The notes beneath the pieces are model-generated. The model searched no databases and had not been told where the DNA came from. It saw nothing but the letters and a program-made list of their open reading frames with translations. Below, in pieces: positions 8,670 to 15,950 of a stretch of DNA of 24,430 nt; position 1 is the first letter of the stretch, and each line of letters opens with the position of its first letter. The position numbers and the translations under genes were made by a program. The stretch is from a virus: positions 1 through 24,430 of the IMG/VR virus record IMGVR_UViG_3300025652_000525; one strand, given 5' to 3'.

Positions 8670-8672
8670 AAT

Positions 8673-9002
8673 TTAATCCCTGTTTATTTCTAATATTGCA
8701 CAAGTGCCTTCGAATATATTTGCTGAAGCAGCTTGCAGTTGTAATTTATCATTCTCTTCTAACACAATTGAGCCATCAGAGATAGACTTAGAATCTCCTG
8801 AGTTTACAGTATGTTCAGCAAATTGAAAAGCAGTTGTTGCTGAATTATCATATAAAAAAGCTTTTATTTCAGTGTTTCCACCCCCAACATTAGCTGTGTG
8901 TATGTTCTGTATTATAGCTCTAGAGTTAGAAGGCACAGTATAGACATCTGTTACATTAGTTGTAGTTAGATCAAAGTTAGCGTTTTTATATATATTTGCC
9001 AT
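8673..9002 (-). CDS. Small beta-rich virion protein, 109 aa
   Basis: The sequence is a regular series of beta strands: VTDVYTVPSNSRAIIQNIH, then FLYDNSATTAFQFAEHTV, then SIVLEENDKLQLQAASAN, ending AILEINRD. This pattern (YTVPss.ra.i..ih..N, then SDGSIVLEENDKLQLQA) is one I associate with small decoration- or fibre-type proteins of marine phages that resemble jelly-roll sandwiches. No transmembrane or catalytic features are present. It sits between a 56-aa gene and an 80-aa gene just after the nozzle-like protein, so a role on the tail or capsid surface is plausible. The start is 1 base past the preceding stop. Confidence 0.6.
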   Translation of the reverse strand: MANIYKNANFDLTTTNVTDVYTVPSNSRAIIQNIHTANVGGGNTEIKAFLYDNSATTAFQFAEHTVNSGDSKSISDGSIVLEENDKLQLQAASANIFEGTCAILEINRD

Positions 9003-9003
9003 A

Positions 9004-9174
9004 TTAATTTCCTGATTTAAACCAAGTAAATCTTTCTGTTTCTTGTTTTAAATCATTTAAAAATGTAGAGTTTAATTGTTCAACTATTATAGTAATAGCT
9101 CTGTTAATTTGTTTTTGATTCGAGAAATCGTATTCTTCTTTTGGTTCTGGTAATCTTACTACTACTTTAGCCAT
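9004..9174 (-). CDS. Small conserved-looking phage protein, 56 aa
   Basis: A 56-codon gene starting MAKVVVRLPEPKEEYDFSNQ and ending RFTWFKSGN. Its ATG overlaps the stop of the 648-aa nozzle-like gene by one base (TAATG), and its stop lies 1 base before the next ATG, so the whole interval between the two larger genes is coding. The C-terminal half (INRAITIIVEQLNSTFLND) predicts as one amphipathic helix. I recall similar short proteins with the 'VRLPEP..EYDFSNQKQINRAI' pattern in marine phage tail regions, but know no function. A tail-tip or assembly accessory role is an inference from position only. Confidence 0.75.
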   Translation of the reverse strand: MAKVVVRLPEPKEEYDFSNQKQINRAITIIVEQLNSTFLNDLKQETERFTWFKSGN

Positions 9175-11120
9175 TATCTACGTCCATCTGGTTGTACATC
9201 TATTCTTAAAGTTCCAAAACGCCAAGACTCACTAACATCAGTGTTTTCTATCTTAATGTTAACAAATCTTCCTCTGGCCCTAGTATCCTTTTTATCAGTG
9301 CTAGAGTTAATTGTAAAGGGACTTAAAGACGTAACGGTATCTGATTGTTGAGGATAACGTTTAACAGCAAGAGTTACTTTTGCGTTACCTTGTAAATCTT
9401 TAAAGTCTGGTACAAATCTTCTCATAGCTAAAAATACTTCACCTGAGATAGTTGGACCACTTGATTTACCTTGTGCATCTTTTTGTTTAGCTTGTAGATC
9501 AAAGTCAAATGATTTTATAAATGAAGTAACTGTTGTTGTGCTACCATCAGGATTAACTTGATCGGTTCCTACTTCGTGTTCAAATAAAGTTGTTTGACCT
9601 AACCCATCTTCTCCAACAATAACTGGAAAAGTACCAACAGCTGAATGATTAAATTTAGTAGCTGATGGTTTAGGATATACACTAGCATCAATCCAAGATG
9701 TTCTAGCTTCCGTTCCTATATACCAAACACCACCTTTCATAGGTTCTCCATAATTAAATACAACATATTGATCATTATAATCAGAACTAGTTGATGGATA
9801 ATACCAAACAACTTCAGTATATAAATTATTTATACCTGCATAAATTTGTTGTCCTTTAGTTGTATCTGCTTGATCATAAACATAATCTTCAACAGAACAA
9901 GGCAGAGATTTAACTGTACCGTCAAACATAAAGAAACCATTTGGACTCATCCAAAACGCAGCACCATCTATTTCAATAGCTGCATTTTTACCTATCAATC
10001 CACAGTTAGTACCCACTTGTTCAAAGCCAAATGTAAAAGGTGAACCAATAAATTTCATAGTATACAATGCATTATCTGTCCAAACCAAAATTGTTTCTTT
10101 AGCTTTTAGTGAACCCATGATCCGTGTTCCATCTTGCAGTCTTTGTGTACCTGCTGAATTGATTGCTGTTGGTGTATAATCATTTATATCTTCTTGGTCT
10201 GAAAATCTTATAAACATGTCATCTTGAGTTGATGTATCTCCAATAGTTGTTTCTGTTCCAAGATGAATTAAGTGACGTGTTGTAGGTGAAACTAATGTAA
10301 CTCTTGTTGCTGTTGGATTAGCTGATGTAGAAAAACCAGATGTAGTTGTTGACGCTCTTGTTGTCAATCTTGCAGCAATACCTGCATCCCAAGTAAAAGT
10401 TTTTCCATTTGCAATTGTTGCAACTAACACCTGACCAAAATTACTTAATGACCATAATCCCGGTTCAAGAGAAACATCAGATGCTGAAGCAGCTTCTCCC
10501 CAATTACCACTACCCCATGAATCAATACCCCAACCATAACCATAAGATTGTTCTGCAGGACCAACTTGTTCATAAGGTTTAACTTCTAAACTACCACCTG
10601 TTGAAACTGTTGCTGTTGCATTAGAACTTTGTGTAATTGTAAACACACTTGAACTTGTAATACTTGTTACTTGAAATAATTTATCTTCAAAATCTGAATT
10701 AGAATAACCAGTACCTACTGGTAGAGTTACATTATCTAATAATATAATATCACCTGCACTTAAACTGTGACTTGCTTTTGTTATAGAACAAACAGCAGAG
10801 TTATTAACTGTTGCAATGGTGCAAGAAGATAACGTATTTTTTAAAGGTGTAATATCATAGAGTTGACCTTCAAAATAAATAATTAAAAATTTATCTGTGC
10901 CAATTGCAATGTATCTATTTCCATCTAAGTCTACAAATGCAAACTGACGTCTTGCAACACCTGCTATTGTATCTGTAACTAATGATGACCAACCACCCAC
11001 TTTCTCCGGTAGTCCATATCTAAATCTTGTGTTATCACAATCAACCCATCTGTTTTCTGCACCAGATGTGGTGTCTTGTTTATCTATTCCTGGTAGGACT
11101 TTAAAATCAATTAGAGCCAT
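9174..11120 (-). CDS. Tail nozzle-like protein (P22 gp10 / T7 gp12-like role), 648 aa
   Basis: The protein opens with MALIDFKVLPGIDKQDTTSG, and residues 23-44 carry NRWVDCDNTRFRYGLPEKVG, a typical start of a large marine podovirus tail protein. Later blocks include EPGLWSLSNFGQVLVATIAN (about 217-236) and a Trp/Gly/Phe-rich run around 340-415 with WTDNALYTMKFIGSPFTFGF and GAAFWMSPNGFFMFDG. The repeated beta-blade-like pattern fits the propeller folds of tail nozzle proteins such as P22 gp10 and T7 gp12, which extend the connector and hold packaged DNA. It lies in the same operon as the adaptors but after the fibre genes. The C-terminal 150 residues look like a separate beta domain (FVNIKIENTDVSESWRFGTL). 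The homology is suggested by pattern only; a generic 'tail protein' label is the safe fallback. Confidence 0.55.
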   Translation of the reverse strand: MALIDFKVLPGIDKQDTTSGAENRWVDCDNTRFRYGLPEKVGGWSSLVTDTIAGVARRQFAFVDLDGNRYIAIGTDKFLIIYFEGQLYDITPLKNTLSSCTIATVNNSAVCSITKASHSLSAGDIILLDNVTLPVGTGYSNSDFEDKLFQVTSITSSSVFTITQSSNATATVSTGGSLEVKPYEQVGPAEQSYGYGWGIDSWGSGNWGEAASASDVSLEPGLWSLSNFGQVLVATIANGKTFTWDAGIAARLTTRASTTTSGFSTSANPTATRVTLVSPTTRHLIHLGTETTIGDTSTQDDMFIRFSDQEDINDYTPTAINSAGTQRLQDGTRIMGSLKAKETILVWTDNALYTMKFIGSPFTFGFEQVGTNCGLIGKNAAIEIDGAAFWMSPNGFFMFDGTVKSLPCSVEDYVYDQADTTKGQQIYAGINNLYTEVVWYYPSTSSDYNDQYVVFNYGEPMKGGVWYIGTEARTSWIDASVYPKPSATKFNHSAVGTFPVIVGEDGLGQTTLFEHEVGTDQVNPDGSTTTVTSFIKSFDFDLQAKQKDAQGKSSGPTISGEVFLAMRRFVPDFKDLQGNAKVTLAVKRYPQQSDTVTSLSPFTINSSTDKKDTRARGRFVNIKIENTDVSESWRFGTLRIDVQPDGRR

Positions 11121-11131
11121 GGTCCGTGCTC

Positions 11132-11851
11132 CTATATGTTATCTTTATAAATCCAGCCTCTAGTTGCATTAACATACACTAAAGTAAATGCAGCACCATT
11201 AGCCGAAACTACTAAATCTGAAGCACTACCTAAAATATTAGAACTGTTTCTACCGATTGTTAAATTGTTAGATGCAAAGTTATTGCCTGAATCTATAAAA
11301 TGTACTTCATTACCTATTGCAGGAGATGCGGGTAAGTTTATTGTAATTGCAGTACCAATACCACTTCCAGAAGTATTGATTAATACTTGATCACCATTAA
11401 CTGTAGTGTAAGTAGCAGAAGGTGTGTAGTATCCTTTTGTCTGTAATTTTCCTGTAATGTTTGTTCCATCAGAATATAAAACTGTTGTTGATCCAACAGG
11501 TAATGCAAGACCTGTTCCTGAAACTGTTTTAACTGTAAGTGTATAATTAGAAGCTGATCTTGCTGTTGCATCTTCTACTATAAATACTCTTTCAGCACCG
11601 TCAGGCATTGTAACTGTTCTATTAGCAGTTAGTGTTCCTGTTAGTTTGTAGTATAAATTTTTACCATTTGCTGTTGCATGAGTTGCTAAAGATAAAGCAA
11701 CATCTCCTGAACCCACTGCAAGTGATAAATAACCACTAGCTGCTTGTTCTAAAATTTGTAAGTTTGTATTAGTAATTGTACCCCAGGTTCCTGATTTTTC
11801 CCCTGTAGTTATTAGTTCTAGTTTTAAATCTGTTGATGTACTTGATGCCAT
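11132..11851 (-). CDS. Fibre-type structural protein, 239 aa
   Basis: The N-terminus (DLKLELITTGEKSGTWGTIT, residues 8-27) is a very common opening of phage tail or fibre proteins, where LxLELIATGExSGTWGxxTN is followed by 'N..LLEQA'. Residues 66-130 form one beta module (LTANRTVTMPDGAERVFIVE, then LYSDGTNI). Residues 140-237 form a second (INLPASPAIGNEVHFIDSGN, then NLTIGRNSSNILGSASDLVV and LVYVNATRGWIY). The second module closely matches one in all three glycine-rich fibres at 15951-20162. The protein is probably an attachment or baseplate-like fibre segment on the short tail. The SD-like AGGAGA lies 5-6 bases before the ATG. Confidence 0.65.
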   Translation of the reverse strand: MASSTSTDLKLELITTGEKSGTWGTITNTNLQILEQAASGYLSLAVGSGDVALSLATHATANGKNLYYKLTGTLTANRTVTMPDGAERVFIVEDATARSASNYTLTVKTVSGTGLALPVGSTTVLYSDGTNITGKLQTKGYYTPSATYTTVNGDQVLINTSGSGIGTAITINLPASPAIGNEVHFIDSGNNFASNNLTIGRNSSNILGSASDLVVSANGAAFTLVYVNATRGWIYKDNI

Positions 11852-11858
11852 ATTTCTC

Positions 11859-12176
11859 CTACGGATTATCTGGGTCTATTGGGACCCAAACTTGATTTAC
11901 TCCTGGTGGTATTGGGTTCCATGATATCACACTTACAGGGTTAGTTGCAAGGTTTATTTGATTACCAGATAAAACTACTGTTTGACCTATTTTAATAACT
12001 ACATTACCTGTAGATAAATTTACTCTTTGTCCTGTAGGTAAAACAACTGATTTACCTTCAATAACTACATTACCTACTGAAAAGTTTAATCTTTGTCCAC
12101 TGACAGTTACAAATATACTAACTCCGCCTGGATCGGCAAATGGTGCTCCGGCAAATGTGCTTCCTCCAAAATACAT
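11859..12176 (-). CDS. Short TG-repeat fibre paralogue, 105 aa
   Basis: I place the start at 12176, giving MYFGGSTFAGAPFADPG, because this matches the start of the 275-aa neighbour (MFFGGTSFASAPFADPG) and makes a one-base TAATG overlap with its stop. A longer frame reaching 12233 would overlap that gene by 58 bases for no reason. After the N-terminal cap come three 22-residue units starting at residues 26, 48 and 70 (SGQRLNFSVGNVVIEGKSVV; TGQRVNLSTGNVVIKIGQTV; SGNQINLATNPVSV). The end reads WNPIPPGVNQVWVPIDP, a 'PGV..xW..I' close that I know from marine phage fibre proteins and that the neighbour shares. It is probably a short beta-rich fibre or adhesin, or an assembly partner of its longer paralogue. 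Confidence 0.7.
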   Translation of the reverse strand: MYFGGSTFAGAPFADPGGVSIFVTVSGQRLNFSVGNVVIEGKSVVLPTGQRVNLSTGNVVIKIGQTVVLSGNQINLATNPVSVISWNPIPPGVNQVWVPIDPDNP

Positions 12177-13003
12177 TACGGTGTTTGTATCCTTGTCCAA
12201 ATTTGTGAAACGCCTGGTACTACACCATCCCACTGTTTAATATTAATAGAAGTTGGTACTGCTATTTCTAATCCTACACCAGTTGTAATTACATTTGCTT
12301 TAGCTTGAATAGTAACTGTACCTGTAGATAAATTTTGTCTATTTCCTGTAACAATAGCTGTTGCGTTTGCTTTAGTTGTAGTATTTCCAATTGCTATTTC
12401 TACTGCACTTCCTGTAATAGATACATTTGCTTTTGCAACAACTGATACATCACCTGTATCTAAATCAACTCTTGACCCTGTAGGTAATACAGTTGCAGCT
12501 GCAGTTGTTGAAACAGTTCCTGTAGATAATTCTACTCCTGATCCTGTAACACTGTATCTAAATGTAAATGTAACTGTACCGGTATCTAATTCTAAAACAC
12601 TTCCTGATGGTATAACTGTTGCTTTACCAATTGTTGTTACATCTCCTGTATCTAAATTAACTCTATTACCTGTAACACCAACAACGTCTATAGCTTTTGC
12701 TGTACCGGTATCTATTTCAAAAGGACTACCATTTGTAGCTATGTTTGCACCTGCTGCAATAGTAACACTTCCTGTTGCTATTTCTGTTGCAATACCCGAT
12801 ACACCAATAACATCGGCTACCTGAACATTACCAATTCCAATATTAAATCTACTACCATTTGGTAATATAAGAGCTTTACCAACTATACCAACAGTACCTG
12901 TTGATTCGTTAATTCTACTACCTGTTACAATCGCTAATGCATTAGGATTAAATCCTGGGTCTGCAAAAGGTGCTGATGCAAATGAAGTTCCGCCAAAAAA
13001 CAT
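12176..13003 (-). CDS. TG-repeat fibre protein, 275 aa
   Basis: After a cap (MFFGGTSFASAPFADPG), residues 27-240 are ten tandem units of 20 or 22 residues, each opening with a T/S/N-G pair and carrying a middle 'xTGxV' turn (for example TGSRVDLDTGDVSVVAKANV, 175-194). A partial eleventh unit follows, then IKQWDGVVPGVSQIWTRI, the same closing motif as the 105-aa paralogue. The short alternating strands with Gly turns suggest a beta-solenoid or stacked beta-prism fibre, likely trimeric and on the virion surface. Similar 'VTG' repeat proteins are frequent in marine phages, where they are called structural. The ATG has an AAGGA about 10 bases upstream, next to a hairpin that separates it from the oxygenase genes. 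Confidence 0.7.
   Translation of the reverse strand: MFFGGTSFASAPFADPGFNPNALAIVTGSRINESTGTVGIVGKALILPNGSRFNIGIGNVQVADVIGVSGIATEIATGSVTIAAGANIATNGSPFEIDTGTAKAIDVVGVTGNRVNLDTGDVTTIGKATVIPSGSVLELDTGTVTFTFRYSVTGSGVELSTGTVSTTAAATVLPTGSRVDLDTGDVSVVAKANVSITGSAVEIAIGNTTTKANATAIVTGNRQNLSTGTVTIQAKANVITTGVGLEIAVPTSINIKQWDGVVPGVSQIWTRIQTP
12284..12925 (-). repeat. Ten tandem 60/66-bp coding repeats
   Basis: Units start at residues 27, 49, 69, 91, 111, 133, 153, 175, 197, 219 and (partial) 241 of the 275-aa protein. Spacing is 22, 20, 22, 20, 22, 20, 22, 22, 22, 22. The first six units therefore form three 42-residue pairs, while the later units are uniform. DNA identity is partial, so this is an old or diversified repeat rather than a recent slippage product. 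Confidence 0.8.
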
Positions 13004-13017
13004 AAATATAAATCCTT

Positions 13018-13055
13018 AAAAGGAGACAGGGGGTATGTGGTGGTGCCCTGCCTCC
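13018..13055 (-). terminator. GC-rich hairpin with short U tract
   Basis: The arms 13046-13055 and 13022-13031 pair over 10 bp in the minus-strand RNA, with one G-U wobble that would be an A-C mismatch in the plus-strand RNA; the loop is 14 nt. Four U residues (13021-13018) follow the stem on the minus strand. The element lies directly after the last oxygenase gene and just before the ribosome-binding site of the 275-aa repeat fibre. It could be an intrinsic terminator, a partial attenuator or an mRNA-end stabiliser. The U tract is short, so full termination is uncertain. Confidence 0.55.
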
Positions 13056-13069
13056 ATCTAAAGATTATA

Positions 13070-13690
13070 TCATCGTTTAAACCAAGAAGGAAGACCTAAA
13101 TGAGGACGCTTGTCAAACATATTATCTCTAGCGCCTGGTGTTTTACGATTATTATAATGAAGAAATACTTGTACGCATTCCTTACCTTTAAATTTATTTC
13201 GCCAATGTTCTAATTCACAACCAGAATAAACTAACATATCCCCAGGTTTTAAATCTACTTTAATACCTTTCAAACCAACTTCCCCAGATGGCTCTAAATA
13301 TATTGGCCAAGGATCACCACCAAGATTCATAGTAGTCGATATCTCACAACTAAATCTATCTTTGTGTCTTTTTAAAACATCACCTTTTTTATATATTCTT
13401 GCATAGGTATAAGATGGGTATAATTTTAAACCTGTTACTTCTTCCATTTTAGGTTGGCATTTAAGCATTAATGTTTCCATAGCTATATTAGAATACTGAC
13501 TATAAGTGTCTGGTATCTGTTCATCTCTACCTTCATAGTGACCTATGATGTTTTCAAAAGGTGAAATGTATCTTTGTGCTCTACAGGTATCATAAACTTG
13601 TTTTTGCATACTAAAATAGTTTGCAACAAAAGCTGCTAGGTCTTTTGATATTGCTTGACGGATAACTGTATACTTTTTCTTTTTAAACAT
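13070..13690 (-). CDS. 2-oxoglutarate/Fe(II) oxygenase (prolyl hydroxylase-like), 206 aa
   Basis: I choose the ATG at 13690 (MFKKKKYTVIRQAIS). It gives an 8-base overlap with the upstream oxygenase, while the longer frame to 13756 overlaps it by 74 bases and adds an unlike N-terminus. The metal-binding site is visible as H109-K-D111 (LKRHKDRF) and H162 (SGCELEHWRN), followed by QVFLHYNN at 174-181. This matches the 2OG-Fe(II) double-stranded beta-helix fold, and the 'GCELEHWR...QVFLHY' ending recalls phage prolyl-4-hydroxylase-like proteins. Such enzymes use 2-oxoglutarate and O2 to hydroxylate a protein or small substrate. The usual 2OG-binding Arg is not clear; K170 may take its place. It is the last gene before a GC-rich hairpin. 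The substrate is unknown. Confidence 0.8.
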   Translation of the reverse strand: MFKKKKYTVIRQAISKDLAAFVANYFSMQKQVYDTCRAQRYISPFENIIGHYEGRDEQIPDTYSQYSNIAMETLMLKCQPKMEEVTGLKLYPSYTYARIYKKGDVLKRHKDRFSCEISTTMNLGGDPWPIYLEPSGEVGLKGIKVDLKPGDMLVYSGCELEHWRNKFKGKECVQVFLHYNNRKTPGARDNMFDKRPHLGLPSWFKR

Positions 13691-14312
13691 CTTTTGCCAT
13701 CTCTTTTGGCACAGCTTGTATATTCCAATGTATAAATCTAAAAGGCTCTTTACCAAAATCTACACTAAACTCATGTTCTAAAAATCCTGGAAAGATAATT
13801 AATGTACCAGGTGTAGGTTTAAAATGAATAAGCTCACTACCACCCCATACACCTTTTTGATCTTTCATTTTTAATTTTGTAGCTCGTGCACCTGTTCTAG
13901 GCTCGTGAAATACAGGATAAGATGTTTTGTCACTACACTTTAAAAAATAAAAACCTGATACGTGTTGATTCCAATGCACGTGTGCTGAATGATGACCACC
14001 ACCTTTTTTAGCAAACTCTTGTACCCACATCTCACTAAACAGTGTTGTATATTGTTGCATATCAAAACCTTGATGATCTAAATACTCCCAAGACTTTTGA
14101 CCAATGTAATTTCTAAAATCTAAAAAATCATTATCAGCTGTAAGTGGTGTTGAATGATACGATCTTCCAAAGTCGCCGTGTTCTTTTATAAAAGCTTTCT
14201 CTCTTGTTCTTGCATCTTTAATGTATTTATTAGATGCTTTGTTTAATGATTTAATAAACTCTGGTTTTTGTTCTGACCAAATCGTTGTGTTAAAGTAATT
14301 ATTTATATACAT
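13683..14312 (-). CDS. 2-oxoglutarate/Fe(II) oxygenase, PF13759-like, 209 aa
   Basis: The core motif is AHVHWNQHVSGFYFLKCS (residues 110-127). It agrees with the 'H-x-H...SGxYYL' signature of the putative 2OG-Fe(II) oxygenase family PF13759. Next comes VFHEPRTGARAT, then TPGTLIIFPGFLEHEFSVDF (167-186) with the distal His at 180, and FRFIHWNIQA with R192 as the probable 2OG-binding residue. All elements of the double-stranded beta-helix core are thus present, so the enzyme is likely active. It overlaps the next oxygenase by 8 bases and starts 1 base after the stop of the preceding one, so the three are translated together. Members of this family are common in marine phages; their substrates are unknown. 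Confidence 0.85.
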   Translation of the reverse strand: MYINNYFNTTIWSEQKPEFIKSLNKASNKYIKDARTREKAFIKEHGDFGRSYHSTPLTADNDFLDFRNYIGQKSWEYLDHQGFDMQQYTTLFSEMWVQEFAKKGGGHHSAHVHWNQHVSGFYFLKCSDKTSYPVFHEPRTGARATKLKMKDQKGVWGGSELIHFKPTPGTLIIFPGFLEHEFSVDFGKEPFRFIHWNIQAVPKEMAKDV

Positions 14313-14313
14313 A

Positions 14314-14943
14314 TTATTTAAATGGTTTTCCTAAATGCCAAACTACAAGACTATATCTTGTGCCAGCGGTTACGGGTTTAACTCTATGCCAAACAAATGA
14401 AGGAAATACAATAATAGATCCTTTTGGTAAAATCTCTTTTGCTCTTCTTAAATGTTGACTTTCATCTCTCATATGTGGATCGTAGTTTCTAAAATCAAAT
14501 TCTAACTCACCACCTGTGTATTCGGAACCATCTGTTAATTGACAAGTCATAGATAGCTTTCGAATCTTACCATTGTCAGGTCCTTCTTTTTCATAAGGTT
14601 TATCCCAACCATCACAATGCCAATCATAGTATTGGTTGTGTTTGTATTTTGTAAACTGACACGATTCTGATCTGTCCCATTCAAAGTTCCAACCAGCTTG
14701 TCTATTAGCTTCGTGAACATATGGGTGTAATTCTTTGTATATCCAAGTATCATTTAACCAGACTAAATCTGACTTTCTTCTTCTTTGCATATTTTTAACT
14801 TGGTCTTTGTCTAATTTTTTATCTCCATAACCACCTGTTCTAGCCATAACTTCTTCTTGTGAATTTGCATAAGCTATTACATCATCACAAAACTTTGGTG
14901 TAAGTGCAGCAGGAAAATGCCAATAGTAATTAGATATATTCAT
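14314..14943 (-). CDS. 2-oxoglutarate/Fe(II) oxygenase (PKHD / prolyl hydroxylase type), 209 aa
   Basis: A complete oxygenase active site is visible. H109-C-D111 sits in YYDWHCDGWDKP, distal H186 in FPSFVWHRVKPV, and R196 (AGTRYSLVVWHLG) is the 2-oxoglutarate-binding residue. Strand GGELEFDF (144-151) and turn LPKGSIIVFPSF complete the double-stranded beta-helix. This arrangement matches the PKHD-type/prolyl 4-hydroxylase superfamily (PF13640-like). The N-terminal 60 residues (NYYWHFPAALTPKFCDDVI) are the usual helical lead-in. Its ATG lies 14 bases inside the end of the degenerate oxygenase-like gene upstream. The neighbours are fibres and two more oxygenases, so virion proteins are candidate substrates, but a nucleotide or host target cannot be excluded. 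Confidence 0.9.
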   Translation of the reverse strand: MNISNYYWHFPAALTPKFCDDVIAYANSQEEVMARTGGYGDKKLDKDQVKNMQRRRKSDLVWLNDTWIYKELHPYVHEANRQAGWNFEWDRSESCQFTKYKHNQYYDWHCDGWDKPYEKEGPDNGKIRKLSMTCQLTDGSEYTGGELEFDFRNYDPHMRDESQHLRRAKEILPKGSIIVFPSFVWHRVKPVTAGTRYSLVVWHLGKPFK

Positions 14944-15433
14944 AAGTTATTGTTTGCACAAAGTTTAATGAATCTTTTTGTGTATTGGTTAGGTAATACA
15001 TATTAGTCGATGGAAATAATATAAACATATTATTTTTAAGTTCTATATCCCAACTTCTTCCTTTACGTCTGTTATCTTCAAAGTGTATTCGAACATTACA
15101 ATCTTTGACTTTTACACCATATAATAATGTAAAGTCTGGAGAGTTACGTAGATCCACTGGATCAATATTTAATAAAGGAATAGTTGTTTCCGCAGGTTTA
15201 TAGATATTTCCCCACGTTGATTTGTTTACTAGATTAATTCCATATTCAAGACCGATGTGATCTCGCATATATGTATTTAACATATCCCAAGTTTTTGAGA
15301 ATGGAAAATCTTTGTTTGAATAAGTTGATTGTAAAATATCGCCAGTTAATTTATTTCGGTCGATGTCCCAATACTTAGGCATTTCTACATCACCAAAATA
15401 TAATGCTTGCTCTGTTAATACTTTCTTCTGCAT
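14930..15433 (-). CDS. Oxygenase-like beta-helix protein lacking a clear metal site, 167 aa
   Basis: I recall this protein (start MQKKVLTEQALYFGDVEMPK) from marine T4-like and other phages, as a hypothetical. Residues 103-142 run LLYGVKVKDCNVRIHFEDNR, then RSWDIELKNNMFILFPS, and the end is LNFVQTITYEYI. The 'xNMFILFPS' step and the final strand resemble the second half of a 2OG oxygenase core. However, the distal His expected shortly after FPS is replaced by Tyr (NMYYLTN), and no HxD pair is obvious; HFED at 117-120 is the only candidate. I infer a degenerate oxygenase-fold protein, perhaps a binding partner of the active enzymes encoded next. A different cupin-like fold is possible. Confidence 0.55.
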   Translation of the reverse strand: MQKKVLTEQALYFGDVEMPKYWDIDRNKLTGDILQSTYSNKDFPFSKTWDMLNTYMRDHIGLEYGINLVNKSTWGNIYKPAETTIPLLNIDPVDLRNSPDFTLLYGVKVKDCNVRIHFEDNRRKGRSWDIELKNNMFILFPSTNMYYLTNTQKDSLNFVQTITYEYI

Positions 15434-15451
15434 ACCACCACCATTTTTAAT

Positions 15452-15901
15452 TTATGCTTTTGAGTCTGTCAAGTCCCAAGTTGTATTAGTTTCATTCCAG
15501 ACGTAACTCCAAGAATGAGTATCAGCTGTATTTTGTGAAGTCTGTTCTTCTGTTAATGCTGGAGCATCACCGATTGGTGATTTCCAAGAAGCTGATTCAA
15601 TATGTTTTACCCAAGATGCATAAGGTTTTTTAGGCCAGAAAATTTGATCATCCTCGTCCCAAGTATAACCTATACCTGCGTAATTACCTCTAAAAGGTGT
15701 ACCACCATCTTTGTGTGTACCACCTGATGTATTGTAAGATGTTTGAATCCACATTTGTGCAGGCCAATTATTGTGTTGTTCTAAATATTGTTGACCTACT
15801 GCTTCGTCTTCAACTCCGTCAGCGTTTAACATATCAGAATTATTCAAAGTTAATACTTGAATAACTTTACTGTTCGCTCCTAATTTTGCAAAATGTGCCA
15901 T
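15452..15901 (-). CDS. Marine-phage fibre-associated protein, 149 aa
   Basis: The protein starts MAHFAKLGANSKVIQVLTLN, a very typical opening in cyanophage and pelagiphage genomes. Aromatic-rich blocks follow: WPAQMWIQTSYNTSGG (47-62), RGNYAGIGYTWDEDDQIF and WPKKPYASWVKH. The end carries another Trp-rich strand (SWSYVWNETNTTWDLTDS). I know of no firm function. The usual position beside tail fibre genes suggests a small fibre-tip, chaperone or structural protein, and here it sits directly after the third glycine-rich fibre and before the oxygenases. The SD AAGGAGAA is well placed before the ATG. The two halves, each with 'Y.W.x.W' patterns, may be small beta hairpin repeats. Confidence 0.65.
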   Translation of the reverse strand: MAHFAKLGANSKVIQVLTLNNSDMLNADGVEDEAVGQQYLEQHNNWPAQMWIQTSYNTSGGTHKDGGTPFRGNYAGIGYTWDEDDQIFWPKKPYASWVKHIESASWKSPIGDAPALTEEQTSQNTADTHSWSYVWNETNTTWDLTDSKA

Positions 15902-15950
15902 AATTATTCTCCTTATATATTAATTTTAAATTTTAGTAAACACATAAATA

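Noticed and set aside
12177-12233. N-terminal extension of the 105-aa repeat protein
   Set aside because: It overlaps the 275-aa gene, and the paralogue's start plus the TAATG junction point to 12176.
12284-12925. Regular repeats considered as a CRISPR array
   Set aside because: The units are imperfect, are multiples of three and encode a regular protein repeat; there are no identical repeats with unique spacers.
13691-13756. N-terminal extension of the last oxygenase
   Set aside because: It would lie inside the preceding oxygenase gene; the ATG at 13690 gives a normal 8-base overlap.
14547-14753. A 68-codon minus-strand frame inside the 209-aa oxygenase gene
   Set aside because: It lies wholly within a gene with a complete active site and has no start signal of its own.
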